Shown here: positions 12,086 through 23,459 of the stretch, in pieces
Layout: the number at the start of each line of letters is the position of its first letter
How positions within the stretch are numbered: position 1 is the stretch's first letter
Made by a program: the position numbers and the translations under genes
The notes under the pieces: generated by a model
The model's input: only the letters and a program-made list of their open reading frames with translations
The model's database searches: none
What the model was told of the DNA's origin: nothing
DNA from: Saxidomus purpurata
Lineage: Eukaryota > Mollusca > Bivalvia > Venerida > Veneridae
Reading direction: 5' to 3'
DNA: 64,000 bases
Assembly: GCA_022818135.1 (NCBI GenBank)
Contig: JAFMSR010000018.1
Coordinates: 5,029,042 to 5,093,041 of the forward strand

Positions 12086-12232
12086 CAAATGTAATGGCAA
12101 CAAAACCAAACTTATTTTACTGCAGCAACGTGGATCTAATTCCAACTTTTGAAAGACATTGAAAAAAATGTGACGACAATAAAACTAAACTTATTTTACT
12201 GCAGCAATGTGGATCTATTTTCAACTTTTAAC
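12086..12232. repeat. Tandem duplication of ~78 bp
   Basis: ACTTATTTTACTGCAGCAA followed by GTGGATCTA occurs at about 12110 and again at about 12188 with few differences. It is a simple two-copy duplication. Confidence 0.75.
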
Positions 12233-13212
12233 GTAGGCATATAATATGAATATGCATTTGTGTACAACCTACACGATAGACAGCTAAGATACGCCCTGTT
12301 TCATCTGATACGGACATTTTGATACGGGATGTTGTATTTTACTGCACGAATACTAAAGAACATTCAGATAAACATTAATATGTATATAGTAAATGTATTT
12401 ATTATATACCTACTCATGTACAGCAAATGACTTTACACTTAGTTCCTGCCCCCTTACTTACTGAGATGCAGGGGTTACGTTTTTAGTCTCTTCCGTGGAT
12501 AAGTTCATAGTAGTGGTTGCTTCCCCCTGGCTGTTTACGTTTAACAAATCAAATCGTTAGATTAGTTAGAGCTGTTCCTGTCCTAGTCCTATTGCCTTTG
12601 TCGCTTAAAGCAATCAATTTGATTGCTCAACGAATTTATTAACTTCTTGGATTGCTTAATTCATAGTGAATGTATAACGGATCTTTTCCATAGGTAAGAT
12701 TAAAAAAAATAGCGCTTGTATTTATTTGCTTTTATAAAAGTTTCATTGTTTGAAATCGAAACTACATGGTACCTATATATAATTTTGTTCTGCCAGTTGC
12801 AGCCGGTTTACAGTCTGAACATGAGACTTTGTTAGGTAATATATAGTTAAGCAGGATTCGAATTAATAAAAGCACAATCTAGAAAAATAAGATCGCTTTT
12901 TTCGTGGTAATGAATAGTAAGATTACATGTATCTTTAACCTTGACGGTAACCTGATATTTGCACTGCATGATCTCGTGGTTTACAAAGAGATAAAGCGTG
13001 TTTCCCCTATGTTAACTCTACTTATTGGAGAGCGTTTATTAAACAAAATACTAGATATTAGATTTTGTATAATACGGAAAAGAAAAATGGATAATTCAAA
13101 TAATAAAGTGTGCTTACTTTTACAACTATCTTTGTAAATGCATGTATTGTATAAACTTTAAACAGATGTGTTGAGACGATGTAAGACTCCTGGATAAGTA
13201 AATAAACCAGAT

Positions 13213-16200
13213 ATGCCTACTGCAGGAGGAAGCACCGATCCAGAGAAAAAAGAAGCTTACTATTTAAGACTTCATTGTTTACTTGTCAGTGAGGGTACAG
13301 CTATTTTGAAAACTATATTGGACCATCATGTACCGCCAACCCAGCTTCATGCAATGCTTCAGAAAAACTTTCAAACAATTACGAAAAGTGCCAACAAAGG
13401 ACAGAAAAAACTAATGTTTCCCAACTCAAGATCTCCAACCTCAGACACATTTGATGTATCTACACTGGCTTACCTGTTAAGAAACTTCTGTCGTCTTAAA
13501 GGTAACTCAAAATGGTGGAATGTAGATGACAACACTGCTATACCAAAGACAGAGATCGACGAAAAAGTTGATATTGCCAGAATAAGGAACATGAGGAACC
13601 AGGTGAGATATCAGCGAATTATAAACATGAAACAGATTATAAATAACCGTTGCCTTAACTTTTTCTAGACATTTACTTATATCTAATTACAATGTACTGA
13701 CTTTCGGCTCTAAAATGCGTCTACAAAATGATGTTATCTTAAAGGGCAACCAAAATTACTCACTACCGCCCAAATTTTAATCCAGTGAGGTAAGAAATTA
13801 CCTGACAGAGGATCTTTAAATGCTTTCGATTAACTATATATTTTTTTAACAAATAACTCTTTGACCAAAATGAAAAAGACTTACTTCAAACAAAATCATT
13901 GAAAATAATTGTTTCTGTCACTTCACGTTATTTATACTTGTACATATATTTGAACTATCGCACTAATTTTGTCGAGTTCAGTCTGTCACTTTACATGTAT
14001 TTACAGATGCAACATAAGAGTGTCGCTTCTCTTGAAGAAGTGGAATTTGAATCCATGTGGGATTTGCTTGAAGAGGTATGTGAAAGTAACAAACATATAT
14101 AATGTTACAGGTATTTATCAGACACAAGATAAATGCATCTATGAGTGATTTTTATCTCTGAAAAAACTAGACCTATCACTAAATGGGATTAATACCCCGC
14201 AAAACTCCTTTGTTAACGGAAAAAGTTATCAGTGACAAAAAACCTTGTAAAATAACTAAAATAGAGTTTTGGTTCTTGGCAATAACTCTGTAATGAGTCA
14301 ATATAAAGTTATCGTTCTTGTACACTACACTTTCTCACATTGTGCTTGACCATTGTTTGAAGTTGTGTTGAATTCCAACCAGTAATTTTCAAGTTATACT
14401 CTGGACATGAAAAAGTATCAAAAGGCAATAACCTTGTAATAAGTAAAGATATAGTTATGGTTCTTGTACACTGCACTTCCTCTATTTGTGCTTGATCATT
14501 GTATGAAGTTGAATTGAATTTCAACTACAATGTAGTAGCTTTCAAGTTATTCTCCGGACAAGGAAAAATAACAAAGGGCAATAACTCTGTAATGAGTAAA
14601 GATAGAGGTATGGTTCTTATTCACTGCATTTTCTCTCATTGTGCTTGACCATTGTATGAAGTTATATTGAATTCCAACCAGTAATTTTTAAGTTATGCTC
14701 CGGACTAGGAAAAGTAACAAAGGGTAATAACTCTGTAATGAGTAAAGATAGAGGTATGGTTCTTATACAGTGCACTTCTTCTCATTTGTGCTTAACCATT
14801 GCACGAAGTTGTATTGTATTCCAACTACAATGTAGTGCTTTCAAGTTATTCTCCGGACAAGGAAAAATAACAAATGGCACTAACTCTGTAATAAGTGACC
14901 AACCGAGTCTTATTCCCTGCATTCCTATCATTGTGTTTGACTCATTGTATGAAGTTACGGTCCTTTTCGTTTTCCCCGGACTAAACGTTTCAAAGGGCAT
15001 ATAAAAATGTTATAAGTCCAACAAGTTATGGTTCTTATGCCTTCGTATCAGTTGTGCCTTGGTCATTGAAGGTTGAATGGTTGACTGCCAATCCGGAGGT
15101 CCCTGGTTATGACTCCGGACGGCACTGGCCCACTGGAAATTCCGAGACCGCCTTTCGGTGTTTCCCTACCCCTCCCCAGAGATGAACTCGGGATTAAAAA
15201 TGTTTGTCCCTTGTTAGCCTTCTCACGTGTATCGGTGCTTTAAACGGACATCTAAACAAGAACCAAGGGGTCTTTTCGGAAAGAGCTAGGGTCTGGTACC
15301 CGGATTCCCTTGTATCTGTATCTTTCTCTCTAAAGGCCGTACCGTATATATAACTTGAAAAGGGATGGTGGACCATAAGCACATATAAAACAAATGTTAT
15401 GCCTCTTTGAAGGAATTGCAGGCCCAAAGCTATAAAACAAAAAATGTACTTCGTAGAAAATGTGATCCTGAGTATATCCGCTATAACCATTTTTCATTGT
15501 TTATAAGCTGAGAGTGTGAATTATTTTTTGTTACATATATAAAAGAAAAACATATTCATCTCTTTAAGGTATTGCTTCGACTTGCAGCAAAATATAATAT
15601 CAAAGCTCAGGACCAACAACAGAAAATTGATCAAGTGAAAACTCGAAAATTAGATTTAGTTTCAGACGCAATGCGAAGCTTACGAGGTAAGTTGGATTTC
15701 GAACAAGTTTTAAAGAGTATTTTACGCAAGTTCCCCGCGCTATACATACATGAACATATTGAACATATACAGAAAGTAAACTTCACCATTAATCATTTAA
15801 ATTAAAGTCGTAGAGATAATTTGCTGCACTGGTGAAGCCCTTTGTTGTCTTTCTTAGTTTTCTGAAAACTTCTATCCGCACGATGACTGCCAGTAAGCCA
15901 AGTAAAGACTATAGTTAGGAGTATTCAGTTAAGTGAATAGAACATAGTGAAACTTTACTTTTAATGCTTTTAATTGTGGACAACATGTATATTAAAACGA
16001 AAATAAAACAAACGTTAATGGTTTCGTTTGAATAAACACTTATATCGCAGTGTGACATTTGACAAGGGTAATCAACAATCTGTAAAGTTTAAGCATTTGT
16101 ATTATCTATAAAACCATTTCTTCTTTAAAAAAAGCAATACATTATTTAAATAAGTTTGTAATTGTGTGTGTATATAAGCCATTTTAATATTGGAGCAAAT

Positions 16201-19200
16201 AAATATGTGCCTAAAAGTTAAAAAGAGACTGTTGATTTACTTGTAGCAAACACAAAAATCTTCCTTGAAGACTATCAAGATAATGCACAGTATGTAGAAA
16301 CAACCGCTTACAGAAAAACTAAGAGTATTCTGGAGGAAACAAATACGGTCATTCTTACCGGACACCCGGGCGAAGGTAAAACAACTATGGCTGCCAGGTT
16401 AGCCTTGAGTATGAGTCATCCACACAATTGCTTAAAATTGTCTGCGCCTTCTGACTGGCGTCATATTGATCTTGCATTAAAGCTTTTTGATACAATCATT
16501 ATAGATGATATATTTGGTGCGAGCGCTTTAGATCAAATGCTGGTTGCAGAATGGAAACAATTTCTGCCCGAAATAGAAAAAGCGGCAAATAGAAAAGCTG
16601 TCAGGGTCATAATTACATCAAGACACTACATATTTGAAGAATCAAAAGACGAACTCGGGTCATTGCCAATGGTTAAGGATGAGAAAAAATCTTTTCTCCT
16701 CACATCATCTGAGTTGTCGCATGAAGAAAGACTTAGTATTCTGAAAATTCAAGCCCAAAAGAATGAAAAGGAGATTTCTATCAGCGTTATGACTGCATGT
16801 ATCGAAGCATCAAAAGGGCCGTCTGAAGTCAATGATGACTTCCTCTTTGGGTTTCCAGAATGCGCATCTATGTTTGTTAGAAATGATGAAATGCAAAGAA
16901 CTGGTGCAGAATTTTTCAAGAAACCTGCAACCTTCTTCAAAGGATATTTAGAAGATTTATACAGAGGAAAACATAAAGATAAATTTATGGCACTTGTTGC
17001 TGTTTGGGCCAAAAAAACAAACAGCTCTCCAAAGATGAAGTGAAAAAAGTTACAACAGTCTCGGACCATATTAGACGGATAGTTGTGTTATTTGGATACG
17101 ATGTCAATAGGGACTTTCTGGACATGATGCAACTGTCACTTACTTCACATGTTGGAGGTTTTCTTGTTTACAATAGAACAACGGAGGAGTATGCATTTAG
17201 TCACAACGTCATTGCCGAAATGGTCGGATTAGTAATTGGAGGGAAGATGCCAGAAGAAACTGTCGAAATATGTCCGAGAGATTTTTTGATGGAGTATGTT
17301 TCTATCGGCGAACCGAATGAGAATGAATTCAAGATTGTTTTAAGTGAACGTAAAATCCATTGCCTTGTTAAAAAATGTACTGACATGCTTCTGCGGAGAA
17401 ATTGTAACAACATTGCAGAATCTCCAAACGTTGACGAATTTCAGATGCTAACAAGAACGGGCCAGAGGAGCAATGATATCAAGATAGTCAATAAAATTGA
17501 TTATGGTATAATAAAGCATAAAGCTTTTACGTCTGCCAAATTTGTGATGGACTTTGTAAAGCATGTCGTGGATCAGAAACTCGTAAAAGATGTTTTCTCT
17601 GTGCCAGTGATAACAATGAAAGGATATTTCCTTGATTATGGAATATCTATGACAAAACTCGATATGTGTCTCATGGGATATGCTTGGTACAGTGGAGCAA
17701 CTGTTTTTGCGAAGGAGGTTACCGATATCACTGCCGAAATTGAGAATGTTGACCGAACTGTTTCATTACTGCTAGCAACACATTCCGGACAAAAAGATTC
17801 CGTGGAATTTCTGCTCGGGCATGGTGCTCAGGTTACTGGAGACGTTATCTACATTGCTGCGCATAAAAAGAATATCGAACTTTTAGAAATGCTTCTTAAA
17901 CATCCCAGCGCAAATGTGAACGACAGAGGGAACGCGATCAATGGAAACTATCCTTTGATTGTTGCTGCACGAAAAGGCCTGACCGAGGCAGTAAAATGCA
18001 TGCTTAGATTTAAAGCTAATACTGCTGTACAGAACACTGCAAAAATGACAGCACTACACAAAGCAATACTGTACAAGCGTACAGAAATCATAAATGCCCT
18101 GATTGAAGCTGGTGCACCTTTAAATGTTAAGGGAGGGAAATTCAAACGAACGCCACTACATTTAGCAGTCGATTTTGGGAAAGTGAAATATGTGAAACTG
18201 TTGCTTCAAAAAGGCACAGGAATCAAAGACGTCCTAAAGATGAAAGACTATCGTGGGCAATATCCCATACATATTGCAGCTATTCGAGGTCATGTCAACA
18301 TTGTCCAGTTACTTTATCGTTTTGACAGAACACAAGAAACCCTTCGCATTGCGTCCTATGGAACGAAGTCCTTGATTAAGGGCATGTCGATCTTCCACGT
18401 TGCAATATGGAGGAAAAATGAACAGCTGGTGTCAGCTTTGATTGACATGGGTGTAAACCCAAATATCCAAGACTTCTTTGGCCAAACGCCTTTATTTTTT
18501 GCAATCATGAAAGACCAAGAAAAAATGGTGCGGATATTACTCAAGTATCCTGAAACAGATAAAAGAAAACCTCAAAAGCAAGGGTTTACCCCATTACATG
18601 CCGCCATCCACAGAAATTTAAAACGTGTCGTATTAAAACTTGTCGAGCATTCTGATGTCAATGCATGTGATAAATACGGGAAAACGGCACTTCATGTTGC
18701 ATGTGAGAAAGTCAATTTACATGTAATAAAAACACTTCTGAGGAAAAGGGCCGATCCTCAAAAAATCACGAAGAGAGGTGATACCGTCTTTCACATACTT
18801 AGAAGGAAAAGAAGAAAAACCAGCATGAAAACAGTAGAGACGTTTAAAGCCGCGGAAAGGCTCTTAGCCGAATCAGCTCACGACTTTGTACGACTTCAGC
18901 TACCACATTTAAAGAATAAATCCGGTGCCGTGGTTAAATTATCGTATTGTCCAAGTGGAAAAATATCCCGTGAGGAGTTGCTTAAGCCTAGTCCCAGTGA
19001 GACAGAAGATGATTCTGATGACAATTCAGGAAAAGACATTAGGAACACATCCGGGGATAACTCAGAAAGTGCTGACACTGATAGTGATGATTATGATGAC
19101 GATGGTGGTTATGGCGATACAGATACCCAAGACGATGAAGAAGATGAATCTTATGATGAACATGATAATATGGATTGGCATTTAAGCGCAGAAGACGAGA

Positions 19201-19259
19201 GTGACGACAATGACGATGAAGAAGATGAATCTGATGATGAATATGATAATATGGATTAG
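13213..19259 (+). CDS. HEPN (DZIP3-like) - STAND NTPase - ankyrin repeat protein, with a one-base frame break
   Basis: Exons are 13213-13602, 14007-14075, 15569-15686 and 16247-19259, with GTGAGA, GTATGT and GTAAGT donors and AG acceptors in consistent phase. About 1,196 codons result if the frame break is bridged. Residues ~15-190 form a DZIP3-like HEPN domain with R128-x4-H133, the ribonuclease-type motif, split by intron 1. Residues 231-238 are a Walker A motif (GHPGEGKT) and D279-D280 end a Walker B strand (TIIIDD), followed by ITSRHYIFEE, as in the nSTAND3-type NTPase family. About eleven ankyrin repeats are encoded at 17750-18805 (TPLHLAVDFG and TALHVACEKV are typical). The end is a Ser/Asp/Glu-rich tail. 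Between 16999 and 17043 the reading frame shifts by one base at AAAAAAA (17011-17017). By family analogy this is an intracellular sensor of the NLR-like STAND class, possibly innate-immune; the ligand is unknown. The start fits the usual HEPN N-terminus, but an upstream non-coding exon is possible. It could be an expressed pseudogene. Confidence 0.85.
13603..14006 (+). other. Intron 1 of the HEPN-STAND gene
   Basis: Bounded by CAG|GTGAGA and TTTACAG. No gene or repeat is visible in it. Confidence 0.8.
14280..15000. repeat. ~150-bp tandem repeat in intron 2 of the HEPN-STAND gene
   Basis: AATAACTCTGTAATGAGTAA-type starts occur at 14281, 14427, 14580, 14726 and about 14878, giving spacings of 146-153 bp. 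Each unit also holds GTGCTTGACCATTGTATGAA and CAAGTTATTCTCCGGACA. The copies are diverged. Confidence 0.85.
15045..15395 (+). mobile_element. SINE-like dispersed element, copy 1
   Basis: It contains GCCAATCCGGAGGTCC followed by a B-box-like GGTTATGACTCC, then TCACGTGTATCGGTGCTTTA and GGATGGTGGACCATAAG. The same blocks in the same order occur at 31250-31460, so this is a dispersed, probably tRNA-derived family. It lies in intron 2 of the HEPN-STAND gene. Confidence 0.6.
15687..16246 (+). other. Intron 3 of the HEPN-STAND gene
   Basis: Bounded by GAG|GTAAGT and TTGTAG. AT-rich, with no recognisable feature. Confidence 0.8.
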
Positions 19260-19296
19260 CTATGTGTAACAGAAGACGAGAGTGACGACGATGATA
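19134..19296 (+). repeat. 81-bp tandem duplication across the stop codon of the HEPN-STAND gene
   Basis: AAGATGAATC at 19141 recurs at 19222, and AACAGAAGACGAG/CGCAGAAGACGAG follow at the same offset. Codon TGG at 19176-19178 in copy 1 corresponds to TAG at 19257-19259 in copy 2. Past the TAG the frame stays open and acidic for about 14 codons until TAA. Confidence 0.85.
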
Positions 19297-19473
19297 TATT
19301 ATAAGAAATTTGTTTTTCTGAAAAACTGATACGTACACCATGCATTTGAAACACTGTAGCGTACACTGCTGCATATAGCTTAATTATAATCCAGACACTG
19401 TAACACAACAATTTTTATACGCTTGTTATTGTTTGACTAAAATTTAATTGATAGATGTGTTCATACAGGTGGG

Positions 19474-19479
19474 AATAAA
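19474..19479 (+). promoter_or_regulatory. Candidate polyadenylation signal of the HEPN-STAND gene
   Basis: A canonical AATAAA about 215 bp after the stop codon, on the coding strand. It is the first such hexamer I noticed downstream. Confidence 0.5.
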
Positions 19480-20589
19480 AACACAAGTGTGTAACATGTA
19501 GGCATCATGTTTTTGCATAGATTGAAAAATGATCAGCTTTTGAAATGCCATCTATCAGAAAAAATGTATATGTTGAAGACAAAGAAATTTGCAGCAACAA
19601 TACTCATATATTCATCCATGTTTTGAAAGGGTCTATGGACATCATATTTAGGATCAAGCTGTTACACTAACAATGTCTGCAAAGAGTACACAAGTAGAAT
19701 TCCACCTTCACCTATGCTCATTTAAGTAGGGTAATGTATGTCATAAAGTACTATATTACATATCTAAATCTATAAAAAAATACACAAAAGTCATGGAAGA
19801 CTATTGAACTACACACGATTAAAAACCTTGTGGCGGAGCTATAAAACCTACGAAACCAAATAAGGAAATACATGAAAGAGCATACAGGTATGGATTAACT
19901 GTGCAACGGAGGCCATAAAACTTCTTACCCAGACGGAAGACTATGGAGCAGCATGTTGACTCTGTAACGGAGGCCATAAACATTCTTAGGCAAATCTTAA
20001 CATATTTGTGTCTTCTTACCGCCACAAGAAGTTGCCTTTCTTTCACTATAAATACGTGACATTGACAGTTTTGGCAATTTTGTAACACAGAAATTAAAGA
20101 AAATACTCCTTCACGAAGAGTGAGCGGACGAACGAAGTTCACATATTGCAAATACTTATTTAGGCGCCAGCGTGTAAATGCTCTATTTTTAATTATCGAT
20201 GTATTCAGTCATTTTTAGTGAAGACACGTTGTATAAATGTTTATAGCAAGATTTAAATTCGTTTACATAGCAATATTTAAATCATTTACAATTTACCTGT
20301 CTTTATGACTCACGACCAGTTCCAAAATAGGATCACAGATTATTCGGCTAACTCATTGGGGGCACAAATAATGTATTCTCTTGCGAAAATTTGTACTCGA
20401 TGCCATATTTTGCACCCAGTCATCTCTATAGGATACATTTGCTGATAATATTTAGGTGAAGTTCAAAACAAGGTCAACTGGGCGAACAGTTAAGTAACAT
20501 AGTCAATCCAAGAAAAAAGTAGTGAACACCTACTCTCTTACATCCTATACGTCACTTATAGAGCCATAGATCAAGAGACTTTAACTTTG

Positions 20590-20685
20590 ACAGAAGTATG
20601 CCCCTTTTTGTACACAGATTTTGTCACGAACTGACAAAGTGTAATAGGGCAACTTAAGTGTTCTACTGAACGCCTATCTAGTTAT
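20590..20685. repeat. Second copy of the 9.5-kb dispersed repeat
   Basis: TGCCCCTTTTTGTACACAG ... TTTGTCACGAACTGACAAAG ... AAGTGTTCTACTGAACGCC matches the 3' part of 9820-9915 with substitutions and a deletion. Confidence 0.7.
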
Positions 20686-22688
20686 TAGTCGTGTCCATTT
20701 TGGTCTGACCACCCAGGGACGGAACCCGTCCTTGTTCAAGGTATACACAGTACGACCTGCGAGACATATAAAGATCATGAAGTAGGGTATTTATCACCTT
20801 CAGTTATTTTGGCGGGAATCCGATCACCAGATACACTTAGCGATGGATTTTTATCGCGAACACTTTACACAAAGTAGTGTCGGACTGTCTCTTCGCTTTC
20901 GTGATGATAAAATGAATTAAAACACGATAGGACAGTTTATCGTTTCATGACAGAAAAAAGTTTCGATATAGCCATATCCCTCACGTATCCAGTTAAACAT
21001 CGCAGAGAGTTACGGCATTGTTTAACCGGAGTAGCTGAAATACGCAAATAGCTATTTTCCCGAAAATAGAATTATATATATATATATATTTATTTTTTTC
21101 GTTTTAAATTATGTTAAATTTATAAAAATGTCAGGTCATTATGTAAATAATTGAATTTGTAGATTATTGGCCGAAATGACTAGATTATTTTTTTTCTCTT
21201 TAAAGCCAGTTTGCACATACGATCGCCTTTTAGTACTTAAGGTCTTTGATTTTTATTCGTATATTTTTAAAGTCTTTATCTACATTTGGCATGTTTTCGT
21301 TTGTTTGTGCAGTTTCATTTCTACTGGAAACAACCTTTACTGGCAATGTGCATAGTACACAGTGTAAATTTTGAGTGCAATTTGTAGTCATGCATCTGAA
21401 TTGCATTGTACTCTATTTGCATTGTATAATATTTCATTTCTATTGTAGGACCAGTTGGAGATTATAATCTACGTTGTAATTTGTATTACCGGTTCATGCA
21501 TGACAATTTATCCTTGTAACATTTGTATTTATTCAGTGTGTGGTGTACAATTTATATTGTGTATTTTCATTCTAGTTTTATTTGTTGACCATCTAACAAA
21601 GTATTTTTGAAAGTAAAATATTTTGTCTAGGTTGAATATAAGCTGATATTTGTGATAGTGGCCTTGAATTGATTTACTATATAATATATACTCGGGGAAA
21701 GAAAAAGAAATGCAAATACTTACATTTTCAATTTTTTTAAACTGCTGTATAGTTTATATCTCGAATGAAAGAATGATTTCTTACCTTTACATATCGGGAC
21801 CGAATTCATTTCAGTACATCATTTACATTTACATTAAATGGCATTTGCTGATTAAGTGCATACCTACAAATGTTGCAAAAATGGCGGCACAACAGCTAAA
21901 AAACACTATTCCGGAAAAATCATTTATTATTCCTACAAAAATTTTACCGGTCAATAAAATTCATTCAATGTTTATTTCCATTTCACTATTTAATAGCCAT
22001 TGATTTTGTTTTAAATTGCTACATTTTAATGACTAATGCACACAGTCCAAAACTTGATTTAATTTAATGGGTACAGCCTTCAAAGTTATCACAGCATTCA
22101 ATCATTTTACTGCTTGTAGATGTCCAATGGCCAATCAACGGTCGGCATCGGATAAGCGTTTATACCGACGGTTTCTGTTCATCTTTAATTATTCCATTAC
22201 ATGAATTACCCAGTTAATGATTTAATTCTTAATTGGTAATGCAGGGGGAAAGCGCTGCAAAGTGTTCACGCATGGGATGTTTTCAAGTTTTATAATCACC
22301 AAAAAGTCCTGCAATTTTGCAACATTTTGAAGTCAAGTTAAACGTATTCAAACAAACTTTGCAAGAAAACTAAAGAACATATTTTGCAAGAAATGGTATT
22401 GGTGAATTGGTATTGGAAAGTACTTTTAAAACATCAAAAGCAGTTTAATGGCTTATAAGGAAGCAATCACGGGGAAATCAGTGTTTGCATCTCTTTTTTT
22501 TGTCGTGTATACTTGAATGTGTTATGTGTATATTTTAGAGATTTGTGTTTAGATTTTTGTTGTGAATACCAACTTCTATAATTAAGTTGACTTCAAAAAT
22601 GAATGTTAACATGCATTTTTGTTCAGCAACCTCCATGTTCAAATGGCTTGTCATTGATAATGTTGAACTTGGAGCACTATAATTAAAC

Positions 22689-22783
22689 ATTTATTGACTT
22701 TTGATTTTGGTGAACACGAGACTATATTAGCCCGGTAAGGCTGTGGTTGACCAAGGTGTTCACTTCATCAAAAGTCAATAATT
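22689..22783. repeat. Hairpin element
   Basis: TTATTGACTTTTGATTTTGG...GAACAC pairs with GTGTTCACTTCATCAAAAGTCAATAA across a ~40-bp loop. Arms are about 26 bp with a small mismatch. It may be a miniature foldback MITE. Confidence 0.65.
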
Positions 22784-23459
22784 GTAATATGTACCCTAAA
22801 TCAAAACAAGCTTTATGATTAGAAATACTGTTAAAACGCAATTAAATCAGACTGTCCTCAACATTGTAGTTCATTGTCTACACTGTATGTTATTATTTGA
22901 TTTTAATAAGGACTGTAACGCTTCCCCTTTGACCCACCAAGTCTTCATCTAACCTAGTCGTAAAGGAATAAAACGAGGGTGCTTTAATAAGCGGAAAGAC
23001 TATTCTTCTACTAACATCTACAACCCTAGCGTTTAATCATTTGCCTTACAGTTAGTCTAGCTCTGGGTGTGAAAAGTTTGTATCCATACCACATAAGTAC
23101 AGTTGCATCTCTTGTTTGTAACAGATTGACTGATGTTTTATCAAGCACATTAATCAACAAGGAAAACATCTGCACATGTCCTCCTATACTTAAAGGTTGG
23201 AAGACCAAGCTGTAACTAGAAAAGTTTTAGTAAACATGTGTCTTGAACAATACATGTTGTATGTCTCCCCCTGAAGTGATATACATAATTAACATTCACA
23301 GTAGATAATGTTTTGAAAGTTACGTAATACCTTTGTTACACGTCTTTTGCACATTTTCTATGGCAAAGACATGTTTTTGATATTACTTTGGCATAATTCT
23401 AATTGCTGGCGGTCCAACGCATTGTAAAGTTGCAGGAACTTATTTTTTATGCATTTTAA

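Larger units (their letters stand above)
8615..13212. other. Intergenic region between ALDH7A1 and the HEPN-STAND gene
   Basis: Divergent promoter-side spacer between two genes transcribed away from each other. It contains two palindromic elements, dispersed repeats and a short tandem duplication, which are listed separately. Remaining sequence, including the open frame at 12904-13137, has no recognisable coding character. No TATA box or initiator could be assigned confidently for either gene. Confidence 0.6.
19480..23450. other. Intergenic region, mostly unassigned
   Basis: AT-rich spacer containing a dispersed-repeat fragment (20590-20685), an AT microsatellite near 21070-21100 and one hairpin (22689-22783). 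The open frames here, such as 21710-22003, are AT-rich with no recognised homology, so I annotate no gene. Confidence 0.6.

Noticed and set aside
15572..15805. Stand-alone 77-codon ORF
   Set aside because: Its first 39 codons are exon 3 of the HEPN-STAND gene; the remainder reads through the donor GTAAGT into the intron.
17004..17020. Programmed -1 frameshift site at the A7 run
   Set aside because: The zero-frame codons do not form a standard X_XXY_YYZ heptamer and I saw no obvious pseudoknot, so an indel or assembly error is more likely.
19039..19374. His/Leu-rich minus-strand ORF
   Set aside because: It is the antisense shadow of the acidic tail of the HEPN-STAND protein.
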